Part shown: positions 44,659 to 53,723 of the stretch, one piece after another
Layout of the letters: each line of letters opens with the position of its first letter
How positions within the stretch are numbered: position 1 is the first letter of the stretch
DNA from: CBDAQV01 sp965199335
GTDB taxonomy: Bacteria; Pseudomonadota; Alphaproteobacteria; CALMVH01
Length of the DNA: 64,000 nucleotides
Reading direction: 5' to 3'
Assembly: GCA_965199335.1 (NCBI GenBank)
Contig: CBDAQZ010000001.1
Location: 465,974-529,973, forward strand
The notes under the pieces: generated by a model
Databases searched by the model: none
Seen by the model: only the letters and a program-made list of their open reading frames with translations
What the model was told of the DNA's origin: nothing
Made by a program: the position numbers and the translations under genes

Positions 44659-45761
44659 ATAAGGGATACCTTGTTTCCTGGCTGGCGCTCAACCCGGCCG
44701 GCAAGCTCGAACTCGAGCAGCACCGCCGACACGAGCGCCGGTGACAAATGGCTATCCCGGATCAATTCGTCAACGTTTGTCGGTGAGGGGCTGAGACATT
44801 CCGCCACGCGTCCACGGGCCGTTTCCATCTCGCGCTCGTCCGGAAATGGCGGGTTCGGGCCGTCGAAGCCTGTTGGATCTGTCTCTCTCATCGTGCCAGT
44901 CATATCGCGTAAAATGTTTAATACATCCTCTGCACAGGTGGTCAGGTGCGCCCCGCTCTTGATCAGATCGTTGGTTCCGGCGGCTCGCGGATCCAGCGGC
45001 GAGCCCGGCACCGCGAATACCTCGCGCCCCTGTTCCAGCGCCAGACTGGCTGTGATCAGAGATCCGGAGTTGGGCGAGGCCTCGACCACCACCACCCCCG
45101 CGGACAGGCCGGAAATGATACGGTTGCGCCGAGGAAACAGCCGCTGCGTCGGCTGCATTCCGAGCGGCATTTCGGAGATTATCGCCCCCGACTCGAGGAT
45201 CGCGCGCTGCAGATCAGCGTTTTCCGGTGGGTAGATGACGTCGATACCGCCCGCCACGACCGCGATCGTGCCCTTGGCGAGGGACGCCTGATGTGCAGCG
45301 GTATCGATGCCCCGGGCCAGCCCGGAAACGACCGTCAAGCCTGCTTCTGAAAGGTCGCGGGCCAATGTTTCAGCCAGCTTCCTGCCATTGAGCGAGGCGT
45401 TGCGTGCGCCGACGATGGCGATACAGGGCCTGGTGGCAAGGGCCGGGTTGCGCCCCATGGCGATCAGTGGCGGCGCATCCTCAAGCGCGGCGAGGGCCTG
45501 TGGATAAGCTGGCTCGATATTGGCGATGAACCTGCCGCCCATCCTGTGCAGCCGTTCGGTTTCGGCCTCGGCATCCTTGCGGGAATGTACACGCGCCTCC
45601 TTGCCACCCCTGGCCGCCAGCCCGGGCAGGGCCTGCGCGGCGGCGGCGGCGCTGCCGAAACGCTGCAACAGCCGCCGGAAGGTGATGGGACCGATATTCT
45701 CGCTACGGCTGAGCTGCAACCAGTCGAGGCGCTCGGCCTCGCTCAGATCACGACGCTGCAT
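44655..45761 (-). CDS. dprA: DNA processing protein DprA
   Basis: DprA binds incoming single-stranded DNA during natural transformation and loads RecA. The 368-residue protein has an N-terminal helical part (L-D-W-L-Q-L-S-R-S-E-N-I-G-P-I-T-F). The Rossmann-like domain has I-V-G-A-R-N-A-S and V-V-S-G-L-A-R-G-I-D-T-A-A-H. A C-terminal winged helix follows (V-D-E-L-I-R-D-S-H-L). It overlaps plsY by 14 bases upstream and topA by four bases downstream. DprA is kept in many bacteria with no known competence, so this alone does not show transformability. Confidence 0.93.
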   Translation of the reverse strand: MQRRDLSEAERLDWLQLSRSENIGPITFRRLLQRFGSAAAAAQALPGLAARGGKEARVHSRKDAEAETERLHRMGGRFIANIEPAYPQALAALEDAPPLIAMGRNPALATRPCIAIVGARNASLNGRKLAETLARDLSEAGLTVVSGLARGIDTAAHQASLAKGTIAVVAGGIDVIYPPENADLQRAILESGAIISEMPLGMQPTQRLFPRRNRIISGLSAGVVVVEASPNSGSLITASLALEQGREVFAVPGSPLDPRAAGTNDLIKSGAHLTTCAEDVLNILRDMTGTMRETDPTGFDGPNPPFPDEREMETARGRVAECLSPSPTNVDELIRDSHLSPALVSAVLLEFELAGRVERQPGNKVSLI

Positions 45762-46431
45762 CTACAGTCGTCTCATGCTCTCCGATTTTCGGTTCGCTCC
45801 GGTTCAGCAGGCGGGTTATGTTGTCCTTGTGCCGCCAGATCACGATGGCGCCGATTACCAGTGTGTCCAGGAGCACCGCGATTTCGTGGTGGCGCGTATA
45901 CTCGTCGCCTGTTTCGCCACCCGCCATCATCCAGCCGATGATCGGGACGATCGGCGAAATGGCGATCGCGACCAGTGCGCTTAGTGACGAGTATTTCGAC
46001 AGCCGTGCCGTCACCAGCCAGGCCAGGCAGGCGAGCAGGCCCATGTGCAGGTCGAGCGCAAGGTAGACGCCAAGCGCGGTCGCCACGCCCTTGCCGCCAC
46101 GGAATTTGAGCCAGACAGGAAAGACGTGGCCAAGGATGACGCCGATCGCGGCGGCCGAAACCGGCAGGTCGTACGACCATGAACTCATGCCCAGGTCGAT
46201 CGAGGTTATGATCGCGGTCGCGCCCCATACGGCTATGAAACCCTTGCCCGCATCCAGGAACAGCGTCAGCGCCGCCAGTTTCCTGCTGCCGGTACGCAGA
46301 ACGTTGGTCGCGCCGATATTGCCCGACCCGATCTTGCGGATATCGCCCAGGCCCGCCGCGCGGGTGACGAGCAAGCCGGACGGGATGGACCCCAGGAGAT
46401 AAGCGATGATGAGGAAAAGGATAAAGTACAT
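45748..46431 (-). CDS. plsY: Glycerol-3-phosphate acyltransferase PlsY
   Basis: PlsY transfers the acyl group of acyl-phosphate to glycerol-3-phosphate, starting phospholipid synthesis at the inner membrane. The 227-residue protein has about five hydrophobic segments and the conserved motifs Y-L-L-G-S-I-P-S-G, G-S-G-N-I-G-A-T-N-V and F-R-G-G-K-G-V-A-T. It is the first gene of the plsY-dprA-topA block, with a 3' end overlapping dprA. The 44 bases between this gene and the terC-like gene hold nothing I can name. Confidence 0.94.
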   Translation of the reverse strand: MYFILFLIIAYLLGSIPSGLLVTRAAGLGDIRKIGSGNIGATNVLRTGSRKLAALTLFLDAGKGFIAVWGATAIITSIDLGMSSWSYDLPVSAAAIGVILGHVFPVWLKFRGGKGVATALGVYLALDLHMGLLACLAWLVTARLSKYSSLSALVAIAISPIVPIIGWMMAGGETGDEYTRHHEIAVLLDTLVIGAIVIWRHKDNITRLLNRSEPKIGEHETTVDAAS

Positions 46432-46475
46432 GCGGTGTCAGTTACATCAGATGGAATGGACAGGCTAGTTAGTTG

Positions 46476-47069
46476 TTACAGCCAGGCCCGGATCACCTCG
46501 CCGCTGCCGATCCAGATCATGCGGCTAGCGACGAAAACCACGACGGCAAGGCCTATATAGGCGATCCAGGGCAGGCGGTGCATCAGCCGCGCCATCAGAT
46601 TGGCGGCGCACGCCATCAGGACGATGGCCAGCCCCAGGCCGCCTGCCAGTACCCAGGCCGGGTGGCCGACCGCCGCGCCGGCCACCGCCAGCACATTGTC
46701 CAGCGACATCGAGATATCCGCCAGCGCCACCTGGATGATGGCCGCCAGTACGGATTGATGCCTGACCGTTACCTGCGCGTCTTCGCTCTTGTGCTTGCCT
46801 AGCTGCCGGTACAGCTTCCACGCCACCCACATCAGCAGCAGGCCGCCGGACAGCGTGAGGCCGATAACCGTCAGCATCTGACGCGCGACGCTTGCCAGCG
46901 CGATGCGCAGAAGGACCGCGACGAGTATTCCGCCGATGATGACCTTGCGGCGCTGGTGCTTGGGTACGGTAGCCGCCGCCATGCCGACGACGATGGCGTT
47001 GTCTCCCGCCAGCGTGACGTCGATCAGCAGTATCTGGCCAAGCGCGATCAGCTCTGAGGAAACGATCAC
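46476..47069 (-). CDS. TerC family integral membrane protein
   Basis: This 197-residue membrane protein (GTG start) has about six hydrophobic segments and the TerC/YjbE pattern: an early D-V-T-L-A-G-D-N-A-I-V with conserved acidic residues in the membrane, and a second D-I-S-M-S-L-D-N-V-L-A-V. Family members act in metal-ion homeostasis, including manganese export and metallation of exported proteins. It lies nine bases after pqiC on the same strand and may be co-transcribed with the pqi genes. Confidence 0.85.
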   Translation of the reverse strand: MIVSSELIALGQILLIDVTLAGDNAIVVGMAAATVPKHQRRKVIIGGILVAVLLRIALASVARQMLTVIGLTLSGGLLLMWVAWKLYRQLGKHKSEDAQVTVRHQSVLAAIIQVALADISMSLDNVLAVAGAAVGHPAWVLAGGLGLAIVLMACAANLMARLMHRLPWIAYIGLAVVVFVASRMIWIGSGEVIRAWL

Positions 47070-47078
47070 CCGTCGGGA

Positions 47079-47669
47079 CTAGCGCGCGGGCAGGCCAGCG
47101 GCGATCTGGGTCGCCAGCTGTGCCACGGATCGGCTCATCGCGGCGACCATCGCGGCGCTGCTGCCGTCGGCGGCATCCTGTTCGATATGCTCGGTACGGC
47201 GCAGCAGGGTCTTCTGAGGATTGCCGTTGGTCACGGTCCAGGCGACATCGAACGTCACATGCCCGGCGGCATCGGTGTCGAAACGATCGATATACAAGTC
47301 GATGATACCCACCGAGGTATCGTAGGGCGACCCGTCGGAGCGGATCAGCGAATTCGGCGGCAGGCGCTGTTGCAGGTCCACGGTCAATGTAGCGGAAAGA
47401 TCGTCGTCCAGCGGCGCTGCCCAGCGGTCGAACGGCAGGATCGTGACCCGGTCGGGGGAAGGGCGGCGTATCAGCTGGTCGCGATTCAGTATCTGCGGCA
47501 GGTTCACCTGGCCCAGCGTGACCGGAATTACATGCGCGTTGACGGGCGGCGCCATAGTATCGGGTCCCACCGGCGCCAGCGTGTAGAAATGCGTCTCGGG
47601 AGCGTGGCCGCAGGAGGCGAGTGTCAAGCTTGCCAGCAGGGCCAGCGTGCAGCGCAAAAGCTTCGTCAT
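47079..47669 (-). CDS. pqiC: ABC-type transport auxiliary lipoprotein (PqiC type)
   Basis: This 196-residue outer-membrane lipoprotein is the PqiC partner of the MCE protein PqiB. The lipobox is L-A-S-C at 17-20 after a short signal peptide. The mature part follows the DUF330/ABC_trans_aux pattern, including F-Y-T-L-A-P-V near the start, L-P-Q-I-L-N-R-D-Q-L and W-A-A-P-L-D-D-D-L. The start overlaps the pqiB stop (ATGA). Together, PqiA, PqiB and PqiC are thought to bridge inner and outer membranes for lipid transport. Confidence 0.85.
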   Translation of the reverse strand: MTKLLRCTLALLASLTLASCGHAPETHFYTLAPVGPDTMAPPVNAHVIPVTLGQVNLPQILNRDQLIRRPSPDRVTILPFDRWAAPLDDDLSATLTVDLQQRLPPNSLIRSDGSPYDTSVGIIDLYIDRFDTDAAGHVTFDVAWTVTNGNPQKTLLRRTEHIEQDAADGSSAAMVAAMSRSVAQLATQIAAGLPAR

Positions 47670-49297
47670 TGTTGTGTCTCTTCAGTACCGGAGTCACTGG
47701 GCCCCGAGGTTTCATCCTTGCGTCCGAACAGCAGAGCGTCGGGGTGCTGGTCGACATAATCGAGCAGCGATGTCGCCGACCGGGCAGTGTTCTTCAACTG
47801 GCCCAGTAGTTGCGGCAGCTGCGAACCCAACGGGCGCAGATCGGCATCGACGTTGTTCAACACGCGATCCATGTCGTGCACCGCGCCGTTGAGCGACTTC
47901 ACCGTCGCCTGCAGATCGTTGCTGCCCGGGCCGGTCAGCGTCGTCAGGTTGCCGACCAGCTGGTCGGCGTGGCCGACTACGACATCGACATGCGCCAGCA
48001 GCTTGGTTGCGCCGCGGGTCATATCTTCCAGGCTGCCCGAACCGGTCGCCGGTATTTCGGCGGGGCTGCCGGATTTGGTAATCAGGCGCGCCGGCGGCTG
48101 GTCGTCCAGCATGTTCAGCTGGATGTAGCTGAGGCCGGTCAGCAGGCTGGCGGAACTGATCTGGGCGCGCATGCCCTTGCGGATCATGTTGTCCAGCGCC
48201 GTGTTCATGGCGACCAGAGGGCTGAGTTTCTGCTTCGCATCCGGCGGAATGATCACCATGCGATCGGTCTCCAGTTCAATCGTAACCGGTGTGCGCACTG
48301 TGCCGGTGGCAAGATCGATCTGTTGCGAGATATCGACCACGCGGCCGATATCGAAGCCGTTGAGCTTGACCGGCGCACGTACATTGAGGCCGTGCACGTT
48401 TCCGGGAAAGTCGATGACGTAATAATAATGCTGCGACTGCGGATCGGCGTTCGAGACGCGCTCGCTGTCGTAAAGCTTATATTCCGCATTCGGCTGGGCG
48501 ACCTGGTTGGGGATGTTGGGCATGGTGTCGAACGCCACGCCGCCGGTCAACAGCGCGCGGAAGGATTCGGTCTTGACCTCGAAACCGTTCACCGTGGTGT
48601 TCAGGTCGAAGCTGCTGGCATTCCAGAAACGCGTCGCCGTGCCGACCAGATTGGCGAAGGGATCGCGCACGAAGACATAGACGTCGACCTCGCCGGTCTT
48701 CTGATTCAGGTTGTAACCCTGTACCGCGCCGACTTCGATGCCGTGATAATAGATCGAAGATCCTTCATCCAGGGCGGCAAGGCGATCGGCATGCAGGGTG
48801 AAGTGCTTGCCCGGCACGTCGCTAAGGGTTACCGGTGGATTCTCGAGGCCCTGGAATTGATCCAGCTCCTCCCCCTTCTGCGGTTCCATCGTGACGTAGG
48901 CACCCGATACCAGCGTATCGAGGCCCGATATGTTACCCGATGCGAAGCGGGGACGAACGACCCAGAACTGGGTGCCGCTGCCCAGCCAGTCATCCATGCT
49001 TTCGTTCATCTCGACGGTCACTTCGACCTTCGACATATCCTTGCTGAGCTCGATGTTCTTCACCGTGCCCACTGTCACGTTCTTGTATTTTACCGGCGTC
49101 TTGCCGGCCTCCAGCCCGTCGGCTCGCTTGAATTCGATCGTAATCGTGGGACCTTGCTGCTGGAAATAATTCCAGCCCAGCCAGCCGACGATGGCGATGG
49201 CGATGATAGGGACCAGCCAGATCCAGGCAAAGGCGCGGCGGGCGACTTTCGCCTGCGGCATTTCATCGTGCTTTTCGGGTACAGGCGTATCGATCAT
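47666..49297 (-). CDS. pqiB: Intermembrane transport protein PqiB (MCE/MlaD domains)
   Basis: This 543-residue protein has one N-terminal membrane helix (W-I-W-L-V-P-I-I-A-I-A-I-V-G-W, about 27-45), then repeated MCE domains in the periplasm. The first is G-P-T-I-T-I-E-F-K-R-A-D-G-L-E-A-G-K-T-P-V-K-Y; another has V-N-G-F-E-V-K-T-E, and a third contains V-K-L-N-G-F-D-I-G-R-V. Stacked MCE rings with a long C-terminal helical needle form a lipid tunnel in PqiB. It overlaps both neighbours by ATGA, so the three pqi genes are a tight operon. Confidence 0.88.
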   Translation of the reverse strand: MIDTPVPEKHDEMPQAKVARRAFAWIWLVPIIAIAIVGWLGWNYFQQQGPTITIEFKRADGLEAGKTPVKYKNVTVGTVKNIELSKDMSKVEVTVEMNESMDDWLGSGTQFWVVRPRFASGNISGLDTLVSGAYVTMEPQKGEELDQFQGLENPPVTLSDVPGKHFTLHADRLAALDEGSSIYYHGIEVGAVQGYNLNQKTGEVDVYVFVRDPFANLVGTATRFWNASSFDLNTTVNGFEVKTESFRALLTGGVAFDTMPNIPNQVAQPNAEYKLYDSERVSNADPQSQHYYYVIDFPGNVHGLNVRAPVKLNGFDIGRVVDISQQIDLATGTVRTPVTIELETDRMVIIPPDAKQKLSPLVAMNTALDNMIRKGMRAQISSASLLTGLSYIQLNMLDDQPPARLITKSGSPAEIPATGSGSLEDMTRGATKLLAHVDVVVGHADQLVGNLTTLTGPGSNDLQATVKSLNGAVHDMDRVLNNVDADLRPLGSQLPQLLGQLKNTARSATSLLDYVDQHPDALLFGRKDETSGPSDSGTEETQQ

Positions 49298-50544
49298 TCC
49301 ACTTTTCCTTCACCCGCGGCATCCCACATCAACCGAGAGTCGAATGCATGCGAGGCAAACATAGTCAGGATCACGACGGCGGCAAAGGCCAATGCGCCAG
49401 GGCCCGGACGAATTGTCGTCAGGTTGCCGAACTCGACCAGCGAAGCCAGCAGGCCGATCATGAACACGTCGATATTCGACCATCGCCCGATCGCGCCGAT
49501 CAGGCGGTAAAAACGCGTCCGGCCCTTGATGTGCACGTCGCTGCGCCGCCGGATCGACAGCATGAACCAGGTAAGGCCGAACAGTTTCATCACTGGCACC
49601 ACGATGCTGGCCATCATGACGATCAGCGCCAACGGCCACATGCCCGCCTGGACCAACTCGATCGCCCCGGCGAAGATGGTATGGTTCTGCGACCGTCCGA
49701 ATCGTACGGTTTCGAGAACCGGCAAAAGATTGGCCGGAATATAAAGCAGGTACGAAGCGACCACGAGCGCGAAGCAGCGCTTGAGTGCGTCCGGCTTGCG
49801 GCGATGAATGCGGGCGTTGCAGCGGGGACAAAGCTCGCCGTCATTGCCCTTCATCAACAGGCTACAATGCGGACATAGGATCGCATCGGCATCCGGCATT
49901 CGCGTCGGATCGGGCATCAGCATGCGCCACAGGCTGGCGCGATCCAGCTTGAGGCGAACGAAGGTCGAGCAGAACGCCATGCCGAGATAAGCCCAGCCGC
50001 CGATGCCGATTTCCACCGAAGCCACGGCCTGCAACCGCGTGTAGGCGACGAAGCCCCCCATGACGAACACATCGGGCATAGCCCAGATATCGAGGTCGTT
50101 GAGCAGCCGGAACAAGGTGCCAAGCCATGGCGGCCTGCGTCCCGTCCTGAGGCATAGAAGGACGGTGGTAAGACCGCCTAGCCAGATCACAGGAAACAGG
50201 ATCGAAAACAGCGCCATCACGACCGAGAGCGGAGTGTAGTCGTAATTGTACAGTGCGACGACCGTGCCGTCGGCCCGGCTGTCGCGGGTTATCCCGGCGG
50301 CGGTGACGATGAATACCGGCATCAGCAACGCCGGGAAAGCCAGGATCACGCCCGTTATCGCCCACACCAGAGGATTGGTGACGGGGGCGAGATGCGCCCG
50401 TTCCAGATGGGAGCCACAGCGGATGCATTCCGCGACGTTGCGCCATTGCAGCGCCGGCGTTACCTGCACCAGGCCGCAATCGTGACACCCGACCACGGCG
50501 GGCTGGGCATCGCGATTACCCGGGGGCAGGGTAATTTCGGTCAT
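49294..50544 (-). CDS. pqiA: Paraquat-inducible protein A (two PqiA domains)
   Basis: This 416-residue inner-membrane protein has two PqiA repeats. Each begins with a zinc-ribbon-like pair: C-H-D-C-G and C-I-R-C-G at about 19-45, then C-P-H-C and C-P-R-C at about 223-240. Each is followed by about four hydrophobic segments. PqiA is thought to feed lipids to, or accept them from, the PqiB tunnel. It is the first gene of the pqiABC operon and starts a few bases after pyrB on the same strand. The name reflects the E. coli gene; paraquat induction is not shown here. Confidence 0.88.
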   Translation of the reverse strand: MTEITLPPGNRDAQPAVVGCHDCGLVQVTPALQWRNVAECIRCGSHLERAHLAPVTNPLVWAITGVILAFPALLMPVFIVTAAGITRDSRADGTVVALYNYDYTPLSVVMALFSILFPVIWLGGLTTVLLCLRTGRRPPWLGTLFRLLNDLDIWAMPDVFVMGGFVAYTRLQAVASVEIGIGGWAYLGMAFCSTFVRLKLDRASLWRMLMPDPTRMPDADAILCPHCSLLMKGNDGELCPRCNARIHRRKPDALKRCFALVVASYLLYIPANLLPVLETVRFGRSQNHTIFAGAIELVQAGMWPLALIVMMASIVVPVMKLFGLTWFMLSIRRRSDVHIKGRTRFYRLIGAIGRWSNIDVFMIGLLASLVEFGNLTTIRPGPGALAFAAVVILTMFASHAFDSRLMWDAAGEGKVE

Positions 50545-50550
50545 CCCGGT

Positions 50551-51474
50551 CTAAAGATCCCGCCCGAGCATCAGGCTGAGCAGCGCCATGCGCACCGGCA
50601 CGCCGTTGTGCGCCTGGCGGAAATAGGCGGCGACAGGCAGGTCGTCGACCGCGACATCGATTTCATCGACGCGGGGCAGGGGGTCCAGCACCAGGCGGTT
50701 GCTGGCGGTCAGCATGGCGGGGGTAAGCGAGTAGGCATGGCGATACTTGTCGAAAGTCGCCTGATCGATGAAACGTTCCGCCTGCAGACGATTGAGGTAC
50801 AGGACGTCGGCGGTTCGCATCGCCTCCATCTCGGTGGTCTCGGTGTAGGGAATGCCACGCTCGGCCAGCAGCTGTAGCATGGCCGGCTCGGCGCGCAGGG
50901 GCTCGGGGGCGACGAAGGTGAAGCGGTTGCCCCTGTATTGCGACATCAGCTTGACCAGCGAATGGATCGAGCGCGAGTGCCTGGGGTCGAACCCGAAGGC
51001 GATGTGCAGCCCCTCCAGCGTGCCCAGCTCGCGCCAGATCGTATAGGAATCGATCAGCGCCTGCGTCGGGTGCTCGTTCGCCCCGTCGCCCGCATTGATG
51101 AAGGGAACGCCGCAGGCGGCGGCAGCGGGAACGGCGGCCCCGGTTTCAGGCAGGCGGGCGACGATCAGATCGGCATAGCCGGTGATCAGCTTCATCGTGT
51201 CGGACAGGGTCTCGCCCTTGGCGACGGAACTGTTCTCCTTGCCCTGCATGAACAGGACGCCGGCCTGAAGGCGCTGAGCGGCGGCCTGGAAGCTGAGCAT
51301 GGTGCGCGAACTGGGCTCGAGGAAGATCAGCGCCACGATCTTGTCCGACAGCAGGCCGATGCGCTGCTTCAGGTCACAGATCTTGTGCATGGCTTCCGCC
51401 ACTGACAGAACCGTGCTGACGTTGCCAGGGGTAAGCTGGTCGGAAGAGACGAGGGCTTTTTTGAAATCAATCAT
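50551..51474 (-). CDS. pyrB: Aspartate carbamoyltransferase catalytic subunit
   Basis: PyrB condenses carbamoyl phosphate and aspartate in pyrimidine synthesis. The 307-residue protein has the carbamoyl-phosphate loop as S-S-R-T (S-T-R-T in most relatives), K-G-E-T-L-S-D-T, and H-P-T-Q. F-D-P-R-H-S-R-S-I-H-S-L supplies the conserved Arg, with R-L-Q-A-E-R downstream. The late motif reads D-P-L-P-R-V-D-E-I, where His usually precedes P-L-P-R. Both changes are mild. It starts immediately after the stop of the dienelactone hydrolase gene (TAAATG). No pyrC or regulatory pyrI gene is adjacent. Confidence 0.92.
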   Translation of the reverse strand: MIDFKKALVSSDQLTPGNVSTVLSVAEAMHKICDLKQRIGLLSDKIVALIFLEPSSRTMLSFQAAAQRLQAGVLFMQGKENSSVAKGETLSDTMKLITGYADLIVARLPETGAAVPAAAACGVPFINAGDGANEHPTQALIDSYTIWRELGTLEGLHIAFGFDPRHSRSIHSLVKLMSQYRGNRFTFVAPEPLRAEPAMLQLLAERGIPYTETTEMEAMRTADVLYLNRLQAERFIDQATFDKYRHAYSLTPAMLTASNRLVLDPLPRVDEIDVAVDDLPVAAYFRQAHNGVPVRMALLSLMLGRDL

Positions 51475-52299
51475 TTAGGAGAGGTATTTGCTAAACCAGT
51501 CGAGGCAGCGGGGCCATGCCAGCGCGGCGGCGTCGGCATTGTAGGAGGGGCGATAATCGGCAAAAAATGCGTGACCGGCATCGGGATAGACAACGATTTC
51601 CCCCGGCTTGTCATTGGCTTTCAGTGCCGTGCGCATCTGCTCGAGAGTGTCGAGAGGTATGCTGTTATCCTGACCACCATACAGACCCAGAACAGGCGCG
51701 TTCACCTGCGCCACCGTATCCAGCACCGGCGGTCCACCGAACGGGTTCGCACCGACCATGCCATACCACGCAACCCCGGCCTTCAGCGCCTTGTTATGCA
51801 TCGAATACAGCCATACAACGCGTCCACCCCAGCAGAAACCCGTAATTCCAAGTTTATCGGGATCGCCGCCATTTTGCATGGCGTAGGCGGACGTTGCATC
51901 GAGATCGCTCATAACTTGTCCGTCGGGGGTCTTGGCGACGACGTCCGATATGATCTTAGGAATATCGGTCATTTGCGAGACATCGCCTGCACGTGCAAAA
52001 AGTGACGGCGCGATTGCAAGATAGCCCTGCTTGGCGAAGCGGCGACAGATGTCCTGGATATATTCGTGCAGGTCGAAAATCTCGTGCACGACTAGAATGA
52101 CCGGAAACGGACCTTTGCCCTCCGGCTTTGCCATATAGGCCGGAATCTGGCGGTCGGCCGCCTGGATGGAAACCATCGACGCTTCAAGCCCGGTCGCGTC
52201 CGTATGAATGGAGGAAGCGGCCACCGGCCTTACCGCTAGGGCATAACCTGTAGCCACGGTCGCAGCGGCAACGAACTGGCGGCGGGTAAGGCTGATCAT
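51475..52299 (-). CDS. Exported dienelactone hydrolase family protein
   Basis: This 274-residue alpha/beta hydrolase starts with L-T-R-R-Q-F-V-A-A-A, a twin-arginine-type signal, and is cleaved near A-V-R-P-V-A-A-S. The DLH features are present: H-E-I-F with the active-site Glu, G-F-C-W-G-G with nucleophile Cys, G-G-Q-D and A-G-H-A-F for the Asp and His. Family members hydrolyse dienelactones or related esters. It abuts pyrB and is divergent from the gene at 52404. The substrate is unknown, and the periplasmic location is inferred from the signal. Confidence 0.85.
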   Translation of the reverse strand: MISLTRRQFVAAATVATGYALAVRPVAASSIHTDATGLEASMVSIQAADRQIPAYMAKPEGKGPFPVILVVHEIFDLHEYIQDICRRFAKQGYLAIAPSLFARAGDVSQMTDIPKIISDVVAKTPDGQVMSDLDATSAYAMQNGGDPDKLGITGFCWGGRVVWLYSMHNKALKAGVAWYGMVGANPFGGPPVLDTVAQVNAPVLGLYGGQDNSIPLDTLEQMRTALKANDKPGEIVVYPDAGHAFFADYRPSYNADAAALAWPRCLDWFSKYLS

Positions 52300-52403
52300 T
52301 GTATTCCTTGTCTGGGCATCGCACTGTTCTTACGAATGGATACCGTGCTTGTCTGCGGTATGACAGTATGATTTTCAAATCCACGCCCCGCGAAAGGATA
52401 AAA

Positions 52404-53180
52404 ATGCAGTACAATATCCACGGTACCACCATGCAGGCACTGGAGATCGAACTGGCCCCGGGGGAGCAGGTCTACAGCCAGACCCACACGATGGCCTGGA
52501 TGACAGACGGCATCTCGATGCAGACCAACAGCGGCGGCGGCCTGTTCGCCGGGCTTAAGCGGAGCATGACCGGTGGCACATTCTTCGTCACCACCTATGC
52601 CGCGACCAGCGGCCCGGCCATGGTCGCCTTCGCCTCGAAATTCCCTGGCAAGATCATGCCGCTGGAGCTTAAGGGCGACCAGGCGCTGATCTGCCGCAAG
52701 GAGTCGTTCCTGTGTGCGCAATCGACGGTGACGGTGGACATCGCCTTCCAGCGCCGTCTGGGCGCGGGCTTCTTTGCCGGCGAGGGCTTCGTGCTGCAGC
52801 ACGTCAAGGGGCCCGGCACAGTCTGGCTCGATCTGTCGGGCGAAGTGGTGATGAAGGAATTGGCGGTCGGGCAGCGCCTTCTGGTCCATGCCGGCCATAT
52901 CGGCATGCAGACGCCGCAGGTCACGACCGATATCCAAATGGTCGGCGGTTTCCGCAACATGCTATTCGGCGGCGAGGGCCTGTTCCTGGCTACCGTGACA
53001 GGACCTGGCAAAGTCTGGCTGCAATCGATGCCGTTGCTCAACCTGGCCGAATCGCTGGCGCCCTATATGGGCGTCGGTGCCCAGCAACCCGCATCGCCGA
53101 TGCAGCAGGTCGCCGGCGACATGGGGATCGGCGGCGGAATACTGGGCGGCCTGGCGGGCATGTTCGGCCGGGACCTGTAG
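52404..53180 (+). CDS. TIGR00266/AIM24 family protein
   Basis: I used ATG 52404, with a GAAAGGA ribosome-binding site about seven bases upstream; this gives 258 residues. The protein has the beta-rich AIM24/TIGR00266 layout: M-Q-Y-N-I-H-G-T-T-M-Q-A-L-E-I-E-L-A-P-G-E at the N-terminus, then repeated G-F-V-L-Q and K-G-P-G-T-V-W-L-type strands. A Gly-rich C-terminal tail (G-I-G-G-G-I-L-G-G-L) follows. Members have no established molecular role; the mitochondrial homologue affects membrane organisation. It is convergent with ruvX, the two stops abutting. Confidence 0.85.
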   Translation: MQYNIHGTTMQALEIELAPGEQVYSQTHTMAWMTDGISMQTNSGGGLFAGLKRSMTGGTFFVTTYAATSGPAMVAFASKFPGKIMPLELKGDQALICRKESFLCAQSTVTVDIAFQRRLGAGFFAGEGFVLQHVKGPGTVWLDLSGEVVMKELAVGQRLLVHAGHIGMQTPQVTTDIQMVGGFRNMLFGGEGLFLATVTGPGKVWLQSMPLLNLAESLAPYMGVGAQQPASPMQQVAGDMGIGGGILGGLAGMFGRDL

Positions 53181-53669
53181 TCAGGCCTTCTCCCTGACGT
53201 TCCGAATCGCATCCAGCGCGCCCTGCAGGATGTAGGCGGCGGCATGGGCGTCGATGATCCGCGCGCGCTTGGCCCGGGTCATATCCATATCCTCGATCAT
53301 CTGCCGCTGTACGGCGGCTGTCGACATACGCTCGTCCCAAAAGGCGATCGTCTGCGGCCCCAGCTGCTTTTCCAGGTTGCGCGCGAACTGGCGCACCGAC
53401 TGGCAGCGCGGCCCCTCGGTACCATCGAGGCTGACAGGCAGGCCGATGACCAGCCCCGCCACGTCGCGATCCGCGATCAGGGCCGCCACGCGTGCGGCGT
53501 CGGCAGCGAACTTGCCTCGCTGTATGGTTTCGACCGGCGTCGCCAGCATCCCCATGGGATCCGACACCGCCACGCCGACGGTTTTATCCCCGACATCCAG
53601 CCCCAGCAGACGGGCGTTCGACGGCAGCAAGGCCTGGAATTGGGCGAGGGACAGGGTGGGCATAGCCAA
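53181..53669 (-). CDS. ruvX: Holliday junction resolvase-like RuvX (YqgF)
   Basis: RuvX/YqgF is an RNase H-fold protein linked to 16S rRNA 5'-end processing and possibly Holliday junction resolution. The 162-residue protein has L-G-L-D-V-G-D-K-T-V-G-V-A at the N-terminus, with its metal-binding Asp, the segment V-I-G-L-P-V-S-L-D-G-T-E-G, W-D-E-R-M-S-T, and D-A-H-A-A-A near the C-terminus. It is divergent from the GNAT gene, with 54 bases between. Confidence 0.93.
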   Translation of the reverse strand: MAMPTLSLAQFQALLPSNARLLGLDVGDKTVGVAVSDPMGMLATPVETIQRGKFAADAARVAALIADRDVAGLVIGLPVSLDGTEGPRCQSVRQFARNLEKQLGPQTIAFWDERMSTAAVQRQMIEDMDMTRAKRARIIDAHAAAYILQGALDAIRNVREKA

Positions 53670-53723
53670 ATCTAGCCTAATCTATCCCATTGTCATACTC
53701 GGTCCGGGCGGTATCCTGGTGCC

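Noticed and set aside
47810..49510. 566-codon plus-strand ORF opposite pqiB
   Set aside because: The protein is Arg/Asp/His-rich with no motif, while the opposite strand encodes clear MCE domains.
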